DNA of 64,000 nucleotides from JBFAPK01 sp040676675 (GTDB taxonomy: Bacteria; Actinomycetota; Actinomycetes; Mycobacteriales; Micromonosporaceae). The position numbers and the translations under genes are program-made. The stretch is taken from NCBI RefSeq assembly GCF_040676675.1, contig NZ_JBFAPK010000001.1:434001-498000 (forward strand), read 5' to 3'. The notes under the pieces were generated by a model, which worked only from the letters and a program-made list of their open reading frames with translations, was not told the DNA's origin and made no database searches. This document shows positions 1-8,462 of the stretch, piece after piece. Numbering within the stretch: the stretch's first letter is position 1; each line of letters opens with the position of its first letter.

Positions 1-1198
1 CCCGCTTGGCGAGCTTGACCGCCTTCTCGTCCCCGGCCGCCGTGGCCAGGTTGACCCGGTCCTGCCAGCTCGCCGTGTAGCAGACCAGCGCCCGCAGCCC
101 CTCGGCGTACGACTTCTGCAGCATCAGCGAACGGCGTACGTCCGGGTGGTGGGTGATGGTGACCCGGGGAGCCGTACGGTCGCCGGAGGCGAGGAGGTCG
201 GCGCCCTGCACCCGGTTCTTGGCGTACTCCAGCGCGTTCAGGTAACCGCTGGAGAGGGTGGCGATCGCCTTGGTGCCGACCATCATCCGGGCGTACTCGA
301 TGATCAGGAACATCTGCCGGATGCCGTCGTGCACGTCGCCCATCAGCCAGCCCTTCGCCGGCACCCCGTGCTCGCCGAAGGTCAGCTCGCACGTGTTGGA
401 GACCTTGAGCCCCATCTTGTGCTCGACGTTGGTGGCGAAGACGCCGTTGCGCTCGCCCAGCTCGCCGGTCTCCTCGTCGAAGTGGAACTTCGGCACGATG
501 AAGAGCGACAGGCCCTTGGTGCCCGGGCCGCCGGCACCCTCCACGCCGACCGGCCGGGCCAGTACGTAGTGGACGATGTTCTCGGTCAGGTCGTGCTCGC
601 CCGAGGTGATGAACCGCTTGACGCCCTCGATGTGCCAGGAGCCGTCGGGCTGCGGGACGGCCCGGGTACGGCCGGCGCCGACGTCGGAGCCGGCGTCCGG
701 CTCGGTCAGCACCATCGAGGAGCCCCACTGCTTCTCGACGAAGAGCTTCGCCCACTTCTTCTGCCGCTCGGTCCCCTCGCGGTACAGCGTGGTGGCGAAG
801 GACGGCCCGGAGGCGTACATCCAGATCGGGGCGTTCGAGCCGAGCACCAGCTCGGCGAGGGACCACCAGAGCGCGCGGGGGGCGTTCGTACCGTCGAGGT
901 CGGCGGGGAGGTCCAGCCGCCAGAACTCCGACTCCATGAAGGTGCGGTACGACTTCTTGAACGACTCCGGCAGCGGCGCGCTGTGCGTGGCCGGGTCGAA
1001 GACCGGGGGATTACGGTCGCCGTCGGTGTAACTCGGGGCGAGCACCTCGTGGGCCAGCCGGTCCACCTCGGCGAGGATGCTCCGGGCCGTGTCGGCGTCG
1101 ATCTCGGTGTACGGCTCCTGGCCGAACGTCCGGTCCGCACCGAACACCTCGAAGAGGTTGAACTCCAGGTCCCGAAGGTTGCTCTTGTAGTGGGTCAT
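1..1198 (-). CDS. fadE5: Acyl-CoA dehydrogenase, FadE5-like (3' end beyond window)
   Basis: Flavoprotein that oxidises acyl-CoA to enoyl-CoA in beta-oxidation and passes electrons to electron-transfer flavoprotein. About 399 codons are visible; the C-terminus lies left of position 1. The N-terminus MTHYKSNLRDLEFNLFEVF and the later stretches DRNPPVFDP, VLTEPDAGSDVG, EGVKRFITSG and RVTITHHPDVRRSLM match, from memory, mycobacterial FadE5, a long member of about 610 residues with an extra N-terminal domain. The ATG at 1196-1198 is chosen because homology begins exactly there. A promoter and a palindromic operator lie just upstream (1227-1275), and the same palindrome precedes the Fe-S oxidoreductase gene near 28.6 kb that would accept its electrons. 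Family call is firm; substrate chain length cannot be read from the sequence. Confidence 0.9.
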   Translation of the reverse strand, partial: MTHYKSNLRDLEFNLFEVFGADRTFGQEPYTEIDADTARSILAEVDRLAHEVLAPSYTDGDRNPPVFDPATHSAPLPESFKKSYRTFMESEFWRLDLPADLDGTNAPRALWWSLAELVLGSNAPIWMYASGPSFATTLYREGTERQKKWAKLFVEKQWGSSMVLTEPDAGSDVGAGRTRAVPQPDGSWHIEGVKRFITSGEHDLTENIVHYVLARPVGVEGAGGPGTKGLSLFIVPKFHFDEETGELGERNGVFATNVEHKMGLKVSNTCELTFGEHGVPAKGWLMGDVHDGIRQMFLIIEYARMMVGTKAIATLSSGYLNALEYAKNRVQGADLLASGDRTAPRVTITHHPDVRRSLMLQKSYAEGLRALVCYTASWQDRVNLATAAGDEKAVKLAKR

Positions 1199-1226
1199 GT
1201 TGCTGGCCCCCGCTTCCGGACACGCG

Positions 1227-1242
1227 TTACCGATCAGTAACC
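1227..1242. promoter_or_regulatory. Palindromic operator of fadE5
   Basis: GTTACCGATCAGTAAC has perfect GTTAC/GTAAC arms and 14 of 16 palindromic positions. It lies 4 nt downstream of the candidate -10 hexamer, so it covers the predicted transcription start of the acyl-CoA dehydrogenase gene. A copy with 14 of 16 identical bases is at 28661-28676. Arms of this kind are typical of TetR-family repressors of fatty-acid genes; the regulator itself is not identified here. Confidence 0.7.
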
Positions 1243-1246
1243 CCCA

Positions 1247-1275
1247 CCATATTACTGGCCGGTAGCTAAGGACAA
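1247..1275 (-). promoter_or_regulatory. Promoter of fadE5
   Basis: On the minus strand TTGTCC (1270-1275) is followed after 17 nt by TATGGT (1247-1252). The expected start near 1240 gives a leader of about 40 nt and falls inside the palindrome at 1227-1242. Confidence 0.55.
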
Positions 1276-1341
1276 GTTAACGGCCGAGGTGACGCGCGTT
1301 ACACGAGCGCTCGTCCCGCCCGGCGCCCGGAGACGCCGCGC

Positions 1342-2580
1342 TCAGCCGTCGGCGGCGCCGACCTCCCAGCTCGGTACCGCCGTGCTGGCCGCACGCTGGC
1401 CCGAATACTCCAGCAGTACCAGCGCGATATCGTCGTCGAGCCGGCCGTGCACCCACTCGATCAGCGCGCTCTCCAGCGAGGCGAGGCCGTCCGCGACCGT
1501 ACCGTGCCCCAGCAGTCGCCACGCCCGGTCCACCGTCGGGAAGAACTCGCCGTCCCGGCGCGCCTCACCCAGGCCGTCCGTGAACAGCAGCAGCCGGTCG
1601 CCGGGCTCCAGCCGTTCGACCCGTGGCTGCACCACCGGCATGAAGCCCAGCGGCGGCGCCGGGGCCGGGGGCTCCAGTGTGATCACCCGTCCCCGGCGCA
1701 GCAGCAGCGGTGCCGGATGGCCACAGTTGACGATCGTCAGGGTGCCGCCCCGCTCCTCGACCAGCGCGGCGGTGACGAAGTCCTCGTCGCCCACGCTGCG
1801 GGCCACCGCCCGGTCCAGGTCGGTGACGATCGCGCGCAGGTCGGCGCGCTCGTACGCGACGTGCCGGTACGAGCCGAGGACGATGCTGGCGAGCCGGACC
1901 GCGTCCAGCCCCTTGCCCCGTACGTCACCGATCAGGATCCGCACGCCGTACGGGGTGTCGATGGCCTCGTACAGGTCACCGCCGATGTCGGCGGCGGCGG
2001 TCGAGGAGATGTAGTGCCCCGCGACGGCGAGCGACCCGACCCTCGGCCCGAGCGGGCGGAGCACCGCCTGCTGCGCCACCGACGCGAGCTTCGACAGCTC
2101 CCCGATCCGCTCGTCCTTGCGCTGCCGGATGAGCGCGACCGCCACTCCGATCGCCGTGGCGAACACGATCGTGACCACGTTCACCCCGGTCACCAGCGGG
2201 ATCGTCCGGGCGGTGAGGGCGAAGGCGAGGCCGATCACCGTCGCCGCCGCGCCCACCCCGACCACCATGCGCCAGGACGCGAAGGGGGCGGCGAGGAACG
2301 GCGCCACGGCGGCCAGGCCGATCCAGTTGGTTACCGGACCGTCGGCCAGTTCGAGCGCGGAGACGAACGCGAGCAACACGAGGGCCGCGCCCAGGCTGGC
2401 GCGGGATCCGGTACTCAGCGGGCGGCGGCCCGTCGGCATCAGTTGCATGGGTACGCGAAACAGCATGCCCGATAGACGAGGGCGATTGAACGAAGTTGAC
2501 CCCTCGTCCGACCCGGTTCTGTCCACCTGGCTGCCCCGCGAACCAGAGCGACCGGCGCCGAACGGCTCACCGGTCGTCAC
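1342..2580 (-). CDS. Membrane PP2C-type phosphatase, SpoIIE family
   Basis: Metal-dependent Ser/Thr phosphatase of the SpoIIE/RsbU type, which usually dephosphorylates anti-anti-sigma factors. Four hydrophobic segments (about residues 61-79, 84-100, 104-122, 130-150) anchor it; the cytosolic catalytic domain covers about 165-400. Metal-binding signatures are visible: ADIGGDLYE (D202), IGDVRGKG (D219), FTDGLGEAR and LDDDIALVLL. No PAS, GAF or HATPase domain is present, so the membrane part must be the sensor. The GTG at 2580 lies 6 nt after the stop of the RlpA-like gene, suggesting one transcript; internal ATGs at residues 39, 45 or 48 are alternative starts. No partner anti-sigma gene lies nearby. 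Confidence 0.85.
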   Translation of the reverse strand: MTTGEPFGAGRSGSRGSQVDRTGSDEGSTSFNRPRLSGMLFRVPMQLMPTGRRPLSTGSRASLGAALVLLAFVSALELADGPVTNWIGLAAVAPFLAAPFASWRMVVGVGAAATVIGLAFALTARTIPLVTGVNVVTIVFATAIGVAVALIRQRKDERIGELSKLASVAQQAVLRPLGPRVGSLAVAGHYISSTAAADIGGDLYEAIDTPYGVRILIGDVRGKGLDAVRLASIVLGSYRHVAYERADLRAIVTDLDRAVARSVGDEDFVTAALVEERGGTLTIVNCGHPAPLLLRRGRVITLEPPAPAPPLGFMPVVQPRVERLEPGDRLLLFTDGLGEARRDGEFFPTVDRAWRLLGHGTVADGLASLESALIEWVHGRLDDDIALVLLEYSGQRAASTAVPSWEVGAADG

Positions 2581-2586
2581 ACCGGG

Positions 2587-3216
2587 TCAGCCGAGAACTT
2601 CGTACCGTACGGTCGCCTCGCCCTGGCTCAGCGGCGCGATCGCCTGGAACGCCGCCCGGGACAGGTCGAGGCAGCGCCCGTCGACGTACGGCCCGCGGTC
2701 GTTGATCCGTACCACCACGGACTTGCCGTTGGCGGGGTTGGTGACGCGTACCCGGGTGTTGAAGGGCAGGGTCTTGTGCGCGGCGGTGAGCGCGTCCGGG
2801 TCGAACGTCTCCCCGTTGGCGGTCATCTGCCCCTCGTCGTAGAAGGACGCGCCGCAGGACCCGCTGCTGACCACCTTGGGGCTCGGCTTGACGGTCTTCT
2901 TGACCGTCGGGGTCGGCGAGGGCTTGCGGGCGATGCCCCGCGAGGCGTGCTGCGGGGAGCGGGTCGCGGCCGGGCTGGTCGGGGCCGCGGTGGCGCTCGG
3001 CGTCGCGGTCGCGGTCGCGGTGGCCGTCGGCGTCGCTCCGGCCGGCTCGACGGTGGCGACCGCGGTGGCCACGGTCGGGCTGGCGCTGTCCGTACCGCCC
3101 GCGGCCAGGTGGATGCCGCCGACCGTGCCGCCGACCGCGAGGGCCGCGCCCACCGCCGCGGTGGCCGCGAGTCCGGCCGGCGACCTGAAGATCCGGCTAC
3201 GGCTGTGCTTTCCCAC
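2587..3216 (-). CDS. RlpA-like secreted double-psi beta-barrel protein
   Basis: Exported wall-associated protein. Residues about 14-38 form a signal or membrane segment, 40-118 are a Thr/Ala/Pro-rich linker with Lys-Pro repeats, and 120-209 are a double-psi beta-barrel (GSCGASFYDEGQMTANGE, RVRVTNPANGKSVVV, RINDRGPYVDGRCLDLS). RlpA proteins are septal lytic transglycosylases that cut glycan strands lacking stem peptides; the conserved Asp of the RINDRGP region is present. Actinobacterial members usually lack the SPOR domain, as here. The GTG start at 3216 has a purine-rich GGAGGGAGAGG stretch just upstream. It is transcribed ahead of the SpoIIE phosphatase gene. Whether it has transglycosylase activity is not shown by the sequence. 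Confidence 0.85.
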   Translation of the reverse strand: MGKHSRSRIFRSPAGLAATAAVGAALAVGGTVGGIHLAAGGTDSASPTVATAVATVEPAGATPTATATATATPSATAAPTSPAATRSPQHASRGIARKPSPTPTVKKTVKPSPKVVSSGSCGASFYDEGQMTANGETFDPDALTAAHKTLPFNTRVRVTNPANGKSVVVRINDRGPYVDGRCLDLSRAAFQAIAPLSQGEATVRYEVLG

Positions 3217-3250
3217 CGACCTCTCCCTCCGAGGACAACAAGATCGGTGG

Positions 3251-3281
3251 ACCGTAGCCAGTGCCGCACTTCGAAGGTCAA
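3251..3281 (-). promoter_or_regulatory. Candidate promoter of the RlpA-like gene
   Basis: TTGACC (3276-3281, minus strand) and TACGGT (3251-3256) are separated by 19 nt, slightly longer than ideal. No other good hexamer pair lies before the start at 3216. Confidence 0.35.
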
Positions 3282-3371
3282 CCTGATCATGCCGATTCGC
3301 GGCGATTTGAGGGGAAACGTGTAGCCGATCATCCGACCCCGCCTGGGTCGGACGTGCCCATCGACGTCAGG

Positions 3372-3950
3372 ATGGGTGGGGTGGGCATCGACCTCGGCAA
3401 GAGACTCGCCCGGCGGTTCCGCTGGATCGACCCCGGTCCGGACGTCACGCACCTGGTCAGCGACGTCTCCGGGTGGTGGCGGGACGCGGAGATACTGGCC
3501 GGACTCGGTCCGGCGCTGGCCGAGCCGTTCCGGGCCGACCGCCCCACCGTCGTCGTCTCTCCCGAGGTCACCGGACTGCTGCTCGGGCCGCTGGTCGCGG
3601 TCGCGCTCGGCGCCGGCTTCGTCCCCGCGTACAAGGACGGCGGCGACCGTTGGATCGCCGAGCCGACGACCTGGGCCGAGACGGACGCGGACTACCGCGG
3701 CCGGCGGCTGCGCCTCGGGGTGCGCGACCGCCACCTCACCCCCGGCGACCGGGTGCTGGTGGTCGACGACTGGATCGCCACGGGCGCGCAGGCGCGCGCC
3801 CTGCACCGGCTGATCGCGGCGCGCGGCGCCGAGCCGGTCGGCACCGCGGCCGTGGTCGCCGACTGCCCGCCCGAGCTGGTGGCCGAGCTGCGGCTGCACG
3901 CGTTGCTCACCGCCGACGCGCTCGATCCCGACCGCGCCGACACGGCCTAA
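3372..3950 (+). CDS. Phosphoribosyltransferase-like protein (adenine PRTase type)
   Basis: Type I phosphoribosyltransferase fold of about 192 residues. The PRPP-binding signature is VLVVDDWIATGAQA, followed by the usual helix ALHRLIAARGAEPVGTAAVV. The upstream segment RPTVVVSPEVTGLLLGPLVA resembles the beta-strand/PPi-loop of adenine PRTase relatives. The N-terminal part (SDVSGWWRDAEILAGLGPAL) is not typical of housekeeping Apt, so substrate is unknown. Starts at GTG 3354, ATG 3372 or GTG 3381 are all possible; 3372 is a compromise without a strong ribosome-binding site. It is divergent from the RlpA-like gene and convergent with the LLM gene, so it is probably monocistronic. Confidence 0.7.
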   Translation: MGGVGIDLGKRLARRFRWIDPGPDVTHLVSDVSGWWRDAEILAGLGPALAEPFRADRPTVVVSPEVTGLLLGPLVAVALGAGFVPAYKDGGDRWIAEPTTWAETDADYRGRRLRLGVRDRHLTPGDRVLVVDDWIATGAQARALHRLIAARGAEPVGTAAVVADCPPELVAELRLHALLTADALDPDRADTA

Positions 3951-4002
3951 CGGGCTCCCGCCCGGATCGGCGCGCAGTCCCTCGATCTGCCGGCGTTGAA
4001 AG

Positions 4003-4887
4003 TCAGGCGGATTGCCGCAACTGGGGCAGGACCTCGGTCGCCACCCGTTCGAGTACGGCCTCGTCCCCGGCGTACCAGCTGGACCGGCGCGGCCAGTGCG
4101 TGATCACGTCGGTAAAGCCCAGCTCGGCCGCCCGGCCGACCGCCTCGGTGAAGTACCCGACGCTGGAGAGCGAGAAGAGCGGCGCCGCGTCGAGGGAGAG
4201 GTACCGGTCCAGCGTGGCCGGGTCACGGCCGGTCGCCGCGAGCACCTTGTCGAGCCGACCGCTCAGCTCGGCCACCGAACGCCACCATCCGTCCAGGTCG
4301 TCGGCGTCGGCCCCGGTGGTCACCCAGCCCTGGCCGTACCGGGCCGCCAGCCGCATCGAGCGAGGCCCGTTGGCGGCGACCACGAACGGCACCCGGGGGC
4401 GCTGCACACAGCCGGGGTTGCTCCGCGCGTCGACCGCCGCGTAGTACTCGCCGCGCCAGGTGACGCCGTCCGAGCGCAGCACCAGGTCCAGCAGCTCGGT
4501 GAACTCGCCGTACCGGTCGACGCGGCGGCGGGGCGGCAGCGTCTGGCCGCCGAGGACCTCGGCGTCGAACCCGATGCCGCCGGCCCCGAGGCCGAGCAGC
4601 AGCCGGCCGCCGGAGACGTCGTCGAGGGCGGTGACCTGGCGGGCGAAGTGCACTGGGTGCCGGAAGTTCGGCGAGGCGACCAGGGTGCCGAGCCGGATCC
4701 GCGAGGTCACCGTCGCCGCGGCGGTCAGCGTCGGTACGGCGTCGAACCAGGGGCCGTCGACGAGGTCCCGCCAGCCGATGTGGTCGTACGTCCAGGCGTG
4801 GTCGAAGCCCCAGCGCTCCGCCTGCCGCCAGCGGTGCTCCGCCTCGGACCAGCGCTGGTCAGGAAGGATGACGATGCCGACGCGCAT
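4003..4887 (-). CDS. LLM-class F420-dependent oxidoreductase
   Basis: Luciferase-like monooxygenase fold, 294 residues, of the actinobacterial F420-dependent group. The N-terminus MRVGIVILPDQRWSEAEHRW, then HAWTYDHIGWRDL, RIRLGTLVASPNFRHPVHFA and GRLLLGLGAGGIGFDAE give the TIM-barrel pattern. Such enzymes use reduced deazaflavin F420 for hydride transfer to varied substrates; the substrate is not predictable. A much longer upstream open frame exists, but homology starts at ATG 4887, and a TAGGCT hexamer 7 nt before that codon implies a leaderless mRNA. The gene is convergent with the phosphoribosyltransferase gene. Confidence 0.88.
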   Translation of the reverse strand: MRVGIVILPDQRWSEAEHRWRQAERWGFDHAWTYDHIGWRDLVDGPWFDAVPTLTAAATVTSRIRLGTLVASPNFRHPVHFARQVTALDDVSGGRLLLGLGAGGIGFDAEVLGGQTLPPRRRVDRYGEFTELLDLVLRSDGVTWRGEYYAAVDARSNPGCVQRPRVPFVVAANGPRSMRLAARYGQGWVTTGADADDLDGWWRSVAELSGRLDKVLAATGRDPATLDRYLSLDAAPLFSLSSVGYFTEAVGRAAELGFTDVITHWPRRSSWYAGDEAVLERVATEVLPQLRQSA

Positions 4888-4894
4888 GATCGGC

Positions 4895-4900
4895 AGCCTA
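4895..4900 (-). promoter_or_regulatory. -10 element, leaderless LLM gene
   Basis: TAGGCT on the minus strand ends 7 nt before the ATG at 4887, so transcription should begin at or next to the start codon. Confidence 0.5.
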
Positions 4901-4932
4901 CGCGGTGCCGGACGGCGGCACGCCGGCCGGAC

Positions 4933-4974
4933 GGTGCCAGGACGGTGCGCGGTGCCAGGACGGTGCGCGGTGCC
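4933..4974. repeat. 18-bp tandem repeat, two copies plus a partial third
   Basis: GGTGCCAGGACGGTGCGC occurs at 4933-4950 and 4951-4968 and begins again at 4969. It lies in the roughly 300-nt divergent spacer (4888-5190) between the LLM and SDR genes. The rest of that spacer holds two promoters and no credible ORF. Confidence 0.85.
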
Positions 4975-5025
4975 GCGCCGCGCCGCAGGCCGGCGGCCGG
5001 ACCGGAGGGTTGCCTCCAGATGGAC

Positions 5026-5055
5026 TTGATGCGGGAGGGAGGCGCGGACTAGTCT
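5026..5055 (+). promoter_or_regulatory. Candidate promoter of the SDR gene
   Basis: TTGATG (5026-5031) and TAGTCT (5050-5055) are separated by 18 nt. The transcript would carry a leader of about 130 nt that includes a small CGGAGA/TCTCCG hairpin around 5070-5085. Confidence 0.45.
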
Positions 5056-5190
5056 CGGAGGCGTAGCGGAGAACCCTCTCCGGATATCCGATGCCACGCC
5101 CGGGAGCCCGGTCATCGGTACCCTGACCAGGGCCGGCCGGGTGGGCCCCGCCGTGGGCCGGCGAATCGCGCCGGCGGAAACGGGAGCACC

Positions 5191-6132
5191 GTGAGCGACA
5201 GCCGTATCAGCACACCCTTCGGGGCCGAATCCACGGCGGACGAGGTCATCGCCGGCGTCGACCTGGCCGGCCGGCGCGCGATCGTCACCGGCGGCGCCTC
5301 CGGCATCGGCGTGGCGACCGCCCGCGCGCTGGCCCGCGCCGGCGCCGAGGTCACCCTGGCGGTACGGGACGTCGAGGCGGGCCGGCGCACCGCCGCGGAG
5401 ATCACCGCCGGTACCGGCAACCGCAGGCTCCTGGTCGCTCCGCTCGACCTCGCCGACCGGGCGTCGGTCGCGGACTTCGTCGGCGGCTGGCACGGACCGC
5501 TGCACATCCTCGTCAACAACGCCGGCGTCATGGCCCCGCCGCTGCGGCGTACCGCCGACGGCTGGGAACTGCAGTTCGCCACCAACCACCTCGGCCACTT
5601 CGCGCTCGCCACCGGCCTACACGGCGCGCTCGCCGCGGCCGGCGACGCCCGGATCGTCTCGGTCAGCTCGGTGGGGCACACGGTCGCCGGCGTCGACTTC
5701 GACGACATCAACTTCGAGCGGCGCCCGTACGAGCCGTTCGTGGCGTACGGGCAGTCCAAGACGGCCAACGTGCTCTTCGCGGTCGAGGCGAGCCGGCGCT
5801 GGGCCGCCGACGGGATCACCGCGAACGCGCTGAACCCGGGCCGCATCATGAGCACCGGGCTCACCCGTCACCTCGACCAGGAGGTGGCTCTCGCCTCGGC
5901 CCGCTCGACCAGCGCCGGGGTGTCGGAGAAGAGCCCGGAGCAGGGCGCCGCGACCTCCGTACTGCTCGCCGCGTCACCGCTGGTCGCCGGGGTCGGTGGC
6001 CGGTACTTCGAGGACTGCGAGGAGGCGGAGCCGCACCGGCCCGGCGTACGGCGGGGCGTCGCCGCGTACGCGTTGGACCCGGAGGCAGCCGTGCGGCTCT
6101 GGGACGTTTCCACCACAATGATCAACAGCTAG
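5191..6132 (+). CDS. Short-chain dehydrogenase/reductase
   Basis: NAD(P)-dependent oxidoreductase with a Rossmann fold, 313 residues. Cofactor motif TGGASGIG (about residues 34-41), NNAG motif in HILVNNAGVMAPP, catalytic Ser in IVSVSSVGH, and the YGQSK (YxxxK) active site. The long C-terminal part resembles the retinol-dehydrogenase/WW-oxidoreductase-like branch of SDRs. The GTG at 5191 follows GGGAGCACC. A 48-nt gap leads to an aldo/keto reductase gene in the same direction, so the two may form a redox operon. Substrate unknown. Confidence 0.88.
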   Translation: MSDSRISTPFGAESTADEVIAGVDLAGRRAIVTGGASGIGVATARALARAGAEVTLAVRDVEAGRRTAAEITAGTGNRRLLVAPLDLADRASVADFVGGWHGPLHILVNNAGVMAPPLRRTADGWELQFATNHLGHFALATGLHGALAAAGDARIVSVSSVGHTVAGVDFDDINFERRPYEPFVAYGQSKTANVLFAVEASRRWAADGITANALNPGRIMSTGLTRHLDQEVALASARSTSAGVSEKSPEQGAATSVLLAASPLVAGVGGRYFEDCEEAEPHRPGVRRGVAAYALDPEAAVRLWDVSTTMINS

Positions 6133-6180
6133 ACCGCCCTGGACGACAGGTAATCCCCTCAGCGACTGGAGTCCGAATCC

Positions 6181-7155
6181 ATGCAGTACGTCAAGCTCGG
6201 CAACACCGGACTCGACATCTCCCCCCTCTGCCTCGGCTGCATGACCTACGGCGAGCCGAACCGCGGCAACCACCCCTGGTCGCTGCCGGAAGAGGAGAGC
6301 CGCCCGCTGATCAAGCAGGCGATCGAGGCCGGCGTCAACTTCTTCGACACCGCGAACGTCTACTCGGCCGGGTCCAGCGAGGAGATCGTCGGGCGGGCCC
6401 TCAGGGACTTCGCCAACCGCGACGAGATCGTCCTCGCCACCAAGGTCCACGGGGTCATGCGTCCCGGCCCCAACGGGGGCGGGCTCTCCCGCAAGGCGAT
6501 CTTCGCGGAGATCGACGCCAGCCTCACCCGGCTCGGCACCGACTACGTCGACCTCTACCAGATCCACCGCTTCGACCCGACCGTGCCGCTGGAGGAGACG
6601 CTGGAGGCGCTGCACGACGTGGTGAAGTTGGGCAAGGCCCGGTACATCGGCGCCTCGTCCATGTGGGCCTGGCAGTTCAGCAAGGCCCTGCACCTGCAGC
6701 GCCTGCACGGCTGGACCCGCTTCGTCACCATGCAGAACCACTACAACCTGCTCAACCGGGAGGAAGAGCGGGAGATGCTGCCGCTCTGCGCCGACGAGCA
6801 GGTCGCGTCCATCCCGTGGAGCCCGCTCGCGCGCGGCCGCCTCACCCGGGACTGGGACGAGGTGACCGAGCGGTCGGAGACCGACGAGTTCGGCCGCAAG
6901 CTCTACGGCCAGCAGGAGAGCGACCGGGCGATCGTCCAGGCGGTCGCCTCGGTGGCCGCCGCCCGCGGCGTCTCGCGGGCCCAGATCGCGCTCGCCTGGG
7001 TCTCCCGCAATCCCGTCGTCTCCGCCCCGATCTTCGGCGCGCGCACGCCGGAGCACCTCACCGACGCGCTGGCCTCGCTCGACATCGAGCTGACCGACGA
7101 CGAGGTGAAGCAGTTGGAATCCCCGTACACCCCACACGCGGTGGCCGGTTTCTGA
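6181..7155 (+). CDS. Aldo/keto reductase
   Basis: NADPH-dependent carbonyl reductase with a TIM-barrel fold, 324 residues, a standard length. The catalytic tetrad is visible: Asp and Tyr in FFDTANVYSAG, Lys in IVLATKVHG and His in DLYQIHRFDP. The C-terminal cofactor region (SAPIFGARTPEHLTDAL) is of the usual kind. The sequence resembles the YajO/IolS-like branch rather than xylose reductases. A GGAG lies 9 nt before ATG 6181. It follows the SDR gene by 48 nt and probably shares its promoter. Confidence 0.9.
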   Translation: MQYVKLGNTGLDISPLCLGCMTYGEPNRGNHPWSLPEEESRPLIKQAIEAGVNFFDTANVYSAGSSEEIVGRALRDFANRDEIVLATKVHGVMRPGPNGGGLSRKAIFAEIDASLTRLGTDYVDLYQIHRFDPTVPLEETLEALHDVVKLGKARYIGASSMWAWQFSKALHLQRLHGWTRFVTMQNHYNLLNREEEREMLPLCADEQVASIPWSPLARGRLTRDWDEVTERSETDEFGRKLYGQQESDRAIVQAVASVAAARGVSRAQIALAWVSRNPVVSAPIFGARTPEHLTDALASLDIELTDDEVKQLESPYTPHAVAGF

Positions 7156-7291
7156 GCCGACCGCGCCCAGCCGTACCCGGAGACCACACCCCGCTGCCGC
7201 CGTCACCGCTGGTGACGGCGGCAGCCGCGCCTCCCGGGCGGCGCGCGGGCCGACGCGTCCGGTCGCGCCACGAGCGCGGCCCTCCGGTCGC

Positions 7292-7297
7292 TATGGT
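7292..7297 (+). promoter_or_regulatory. -10 element, leaderless GNAT gene
   Basis: TATGGT is followed by 7 nt and ATG 7305. This spacing favours 7305 over the ATG at 7293 as the true start. Confidence 0.5.
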
Positions 7298-7304
7298 TGC
7301 GATC

Positions 7305-7748
7305 ATGACCGTCGAGATCCAGGCCGTCCGGGTCGCCACCGACGAGGTGGTACGCGGACTCGCCCGCCTCATCCCGCAGCTGTCCCGGTCCGCCCCGCCG
7401 CTCGACCTGACGGCGCTGGTCAGGCTGGTGGAGCGGGAGGGGAACACCCTCCTGATCGCCCGGTCGGAGGGTGAGATCGTCGGCGCGCTGACGTTGGTGG
7501 TGTTCCCCATCCCGACCGGGACCCGGGCCCGGATCGAGGACGTCGTCGTCGACGAGTCCGCCCGCGGTCGCGGCGTCGGGGCGGCGCTGACCCGGGAGGC
7601 CGTCACGCTGGCCACGGCCGCCGGCGCCCGTACCGTCGATCTCACCTCGCGGCCGTCCCGGGAGGCGGCGAACCGGCTGTACGAACGGCTCGGCTTCCAA
7701 CCGCGCGACTCCCGGGTCTACCGGCTGGTCGTGGCGGAGGCGCCGTAG
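7305..7748 (+). CDS. GNAT-family N-acetyltransferase
   Basis: Acetyl-CoA-dependent acyltransferase of 147 residues. The acetyl-CoA-binding motif is ARGRGVGAALTREAV (Q/RxxGxG/A type), preceded by the strand RIEDVVVDE and followed by the C-terminal ANRLYERLGFQPRDSRVYRL that closes the fold. No second domain is present and the acceptor is unknown. A longer in-frame reading upstream has no homology, and the leaderless -10 fixes the start at ATG 7305. Confidence 0.85.
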   Translation: MTVEIQAVRVATDEVVRGLARLIPQLSRSAPPLDLTALVRLVEREGNTLLIARSEGEIVGALTLVVFPIPTGTRARIEDVVVDESARGRGVGAALTREAVTLATAAGARTVDLTSRPSREAANRLYERLGFQPRDSRVYRLVVAEAP

Positions 7749-7819
7749 CGCGCTCGCGCGGCATCGGTACCGTTGCCCCGGACCGGTGTTCCGCGGCTGG
7801 CGCGAACGGGGGCGGCGAC

Positions 7820-8347
7820 GTGAGTGAGATCGAAATTCGACTACGGCCCGTGGTCGAGGAGGACCTGGCCATGTTCCGCCGGTTCGCGACGGAACCGGGG
7901 CTCATCGGCCTGGACTGGACCGGCTTCCGGGACGCCCAGGGTCCGGCGCGGCGGTTCGCCACCGACGGCTACCTCGGTACGGAGCACAGCCGCCTCATGG
8001 TCGAGGTGGAGCGGGAACGGGTCGCGGCCGGGTTCGTGGACTGGTCGTTGCGGGACTTCGGCGGTCCGACCAAGCACTGGGAGATCGGCATCGTGCTGCT
8101 GCCGGAGTGGCGGGGGCGCGGGATCGGCTGGCGCGCCCAGGCGATGCTCTGCGACTACCTGTTCACGCACACGCCGTTGCAGCGCATCCAGGCCGGCACC
8201 CATCCGGAGAACATCGCGGAGCAGAAGTCCCTGGTGAAGGCCGGGTTCCAGCTGGAGGGCGTGGTACGCGCCTGCGAGTTCCGCGACGGTCGCTGGTGCG
8301 ACGGATACTTCTACAGCCGGCTGCGGGACGATCCCTCGCCGCTGTGA
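7820..8347 (+). CDS. GNAT-family N-acetyltransferase, RimJ/RimL type
   Basis: 175-residue acetyltransferase. IEIRLRPVVEEDLAMF is the usual N-terminal strand/helix, WEIGIVLLPEWRGRGIGWRAQ is the acetyl-CoA loop, and RIQAGTHPENIAEQKSLVKAGFQLEGVVR is the RimJ/RimL-type C-terminal signature. Such enzymes acetylate protein N-termini or small amines. The GTG at 7820 follows GGGGGCGG. It may be co-transcribed with the GNAT 71 nt upstream, but the two proteins are not close paralogues. Confidence 0.87.
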   Translation: MSEIEIRLRPVVEEDLAMFRRFATEPGLIGLDWTGFRDAQGPARRFATDGYLGTEHSRLMVEVERERVAAGFVDWSLRDFGGPTKHWEIGIVLLPEWRGRGIGWRAQAMLCDYLFTHTPLQRIQAGTHPENIAEQKSLVKAGFQLEGVVRACEFRDGRWCDGYFYSRLRDDPSPL

Positions 8348-8411
8348 TTCCCGGCGCCGCCACCCGCGCCCCCGCGCCGTGATTCCCGGCGCCGCCATCC
8401 TGCGCCCCCGC
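8344..8411. repeat. 35-bp imperfect tandem duplication
   Basis: Copies begin at 8344 and 8379 (GTGATTCCCGGCGCCGCC and so on) and differ at a few bases. The first copy contains the stop codon of the upstream acetyltransferase gene. Confidence 0.8.
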
Positions 8412-8462
8412 TGACGGGACGAGGGTCACCGGGTCGGTGGGGTGGCGGGGCCGCGCCGAACA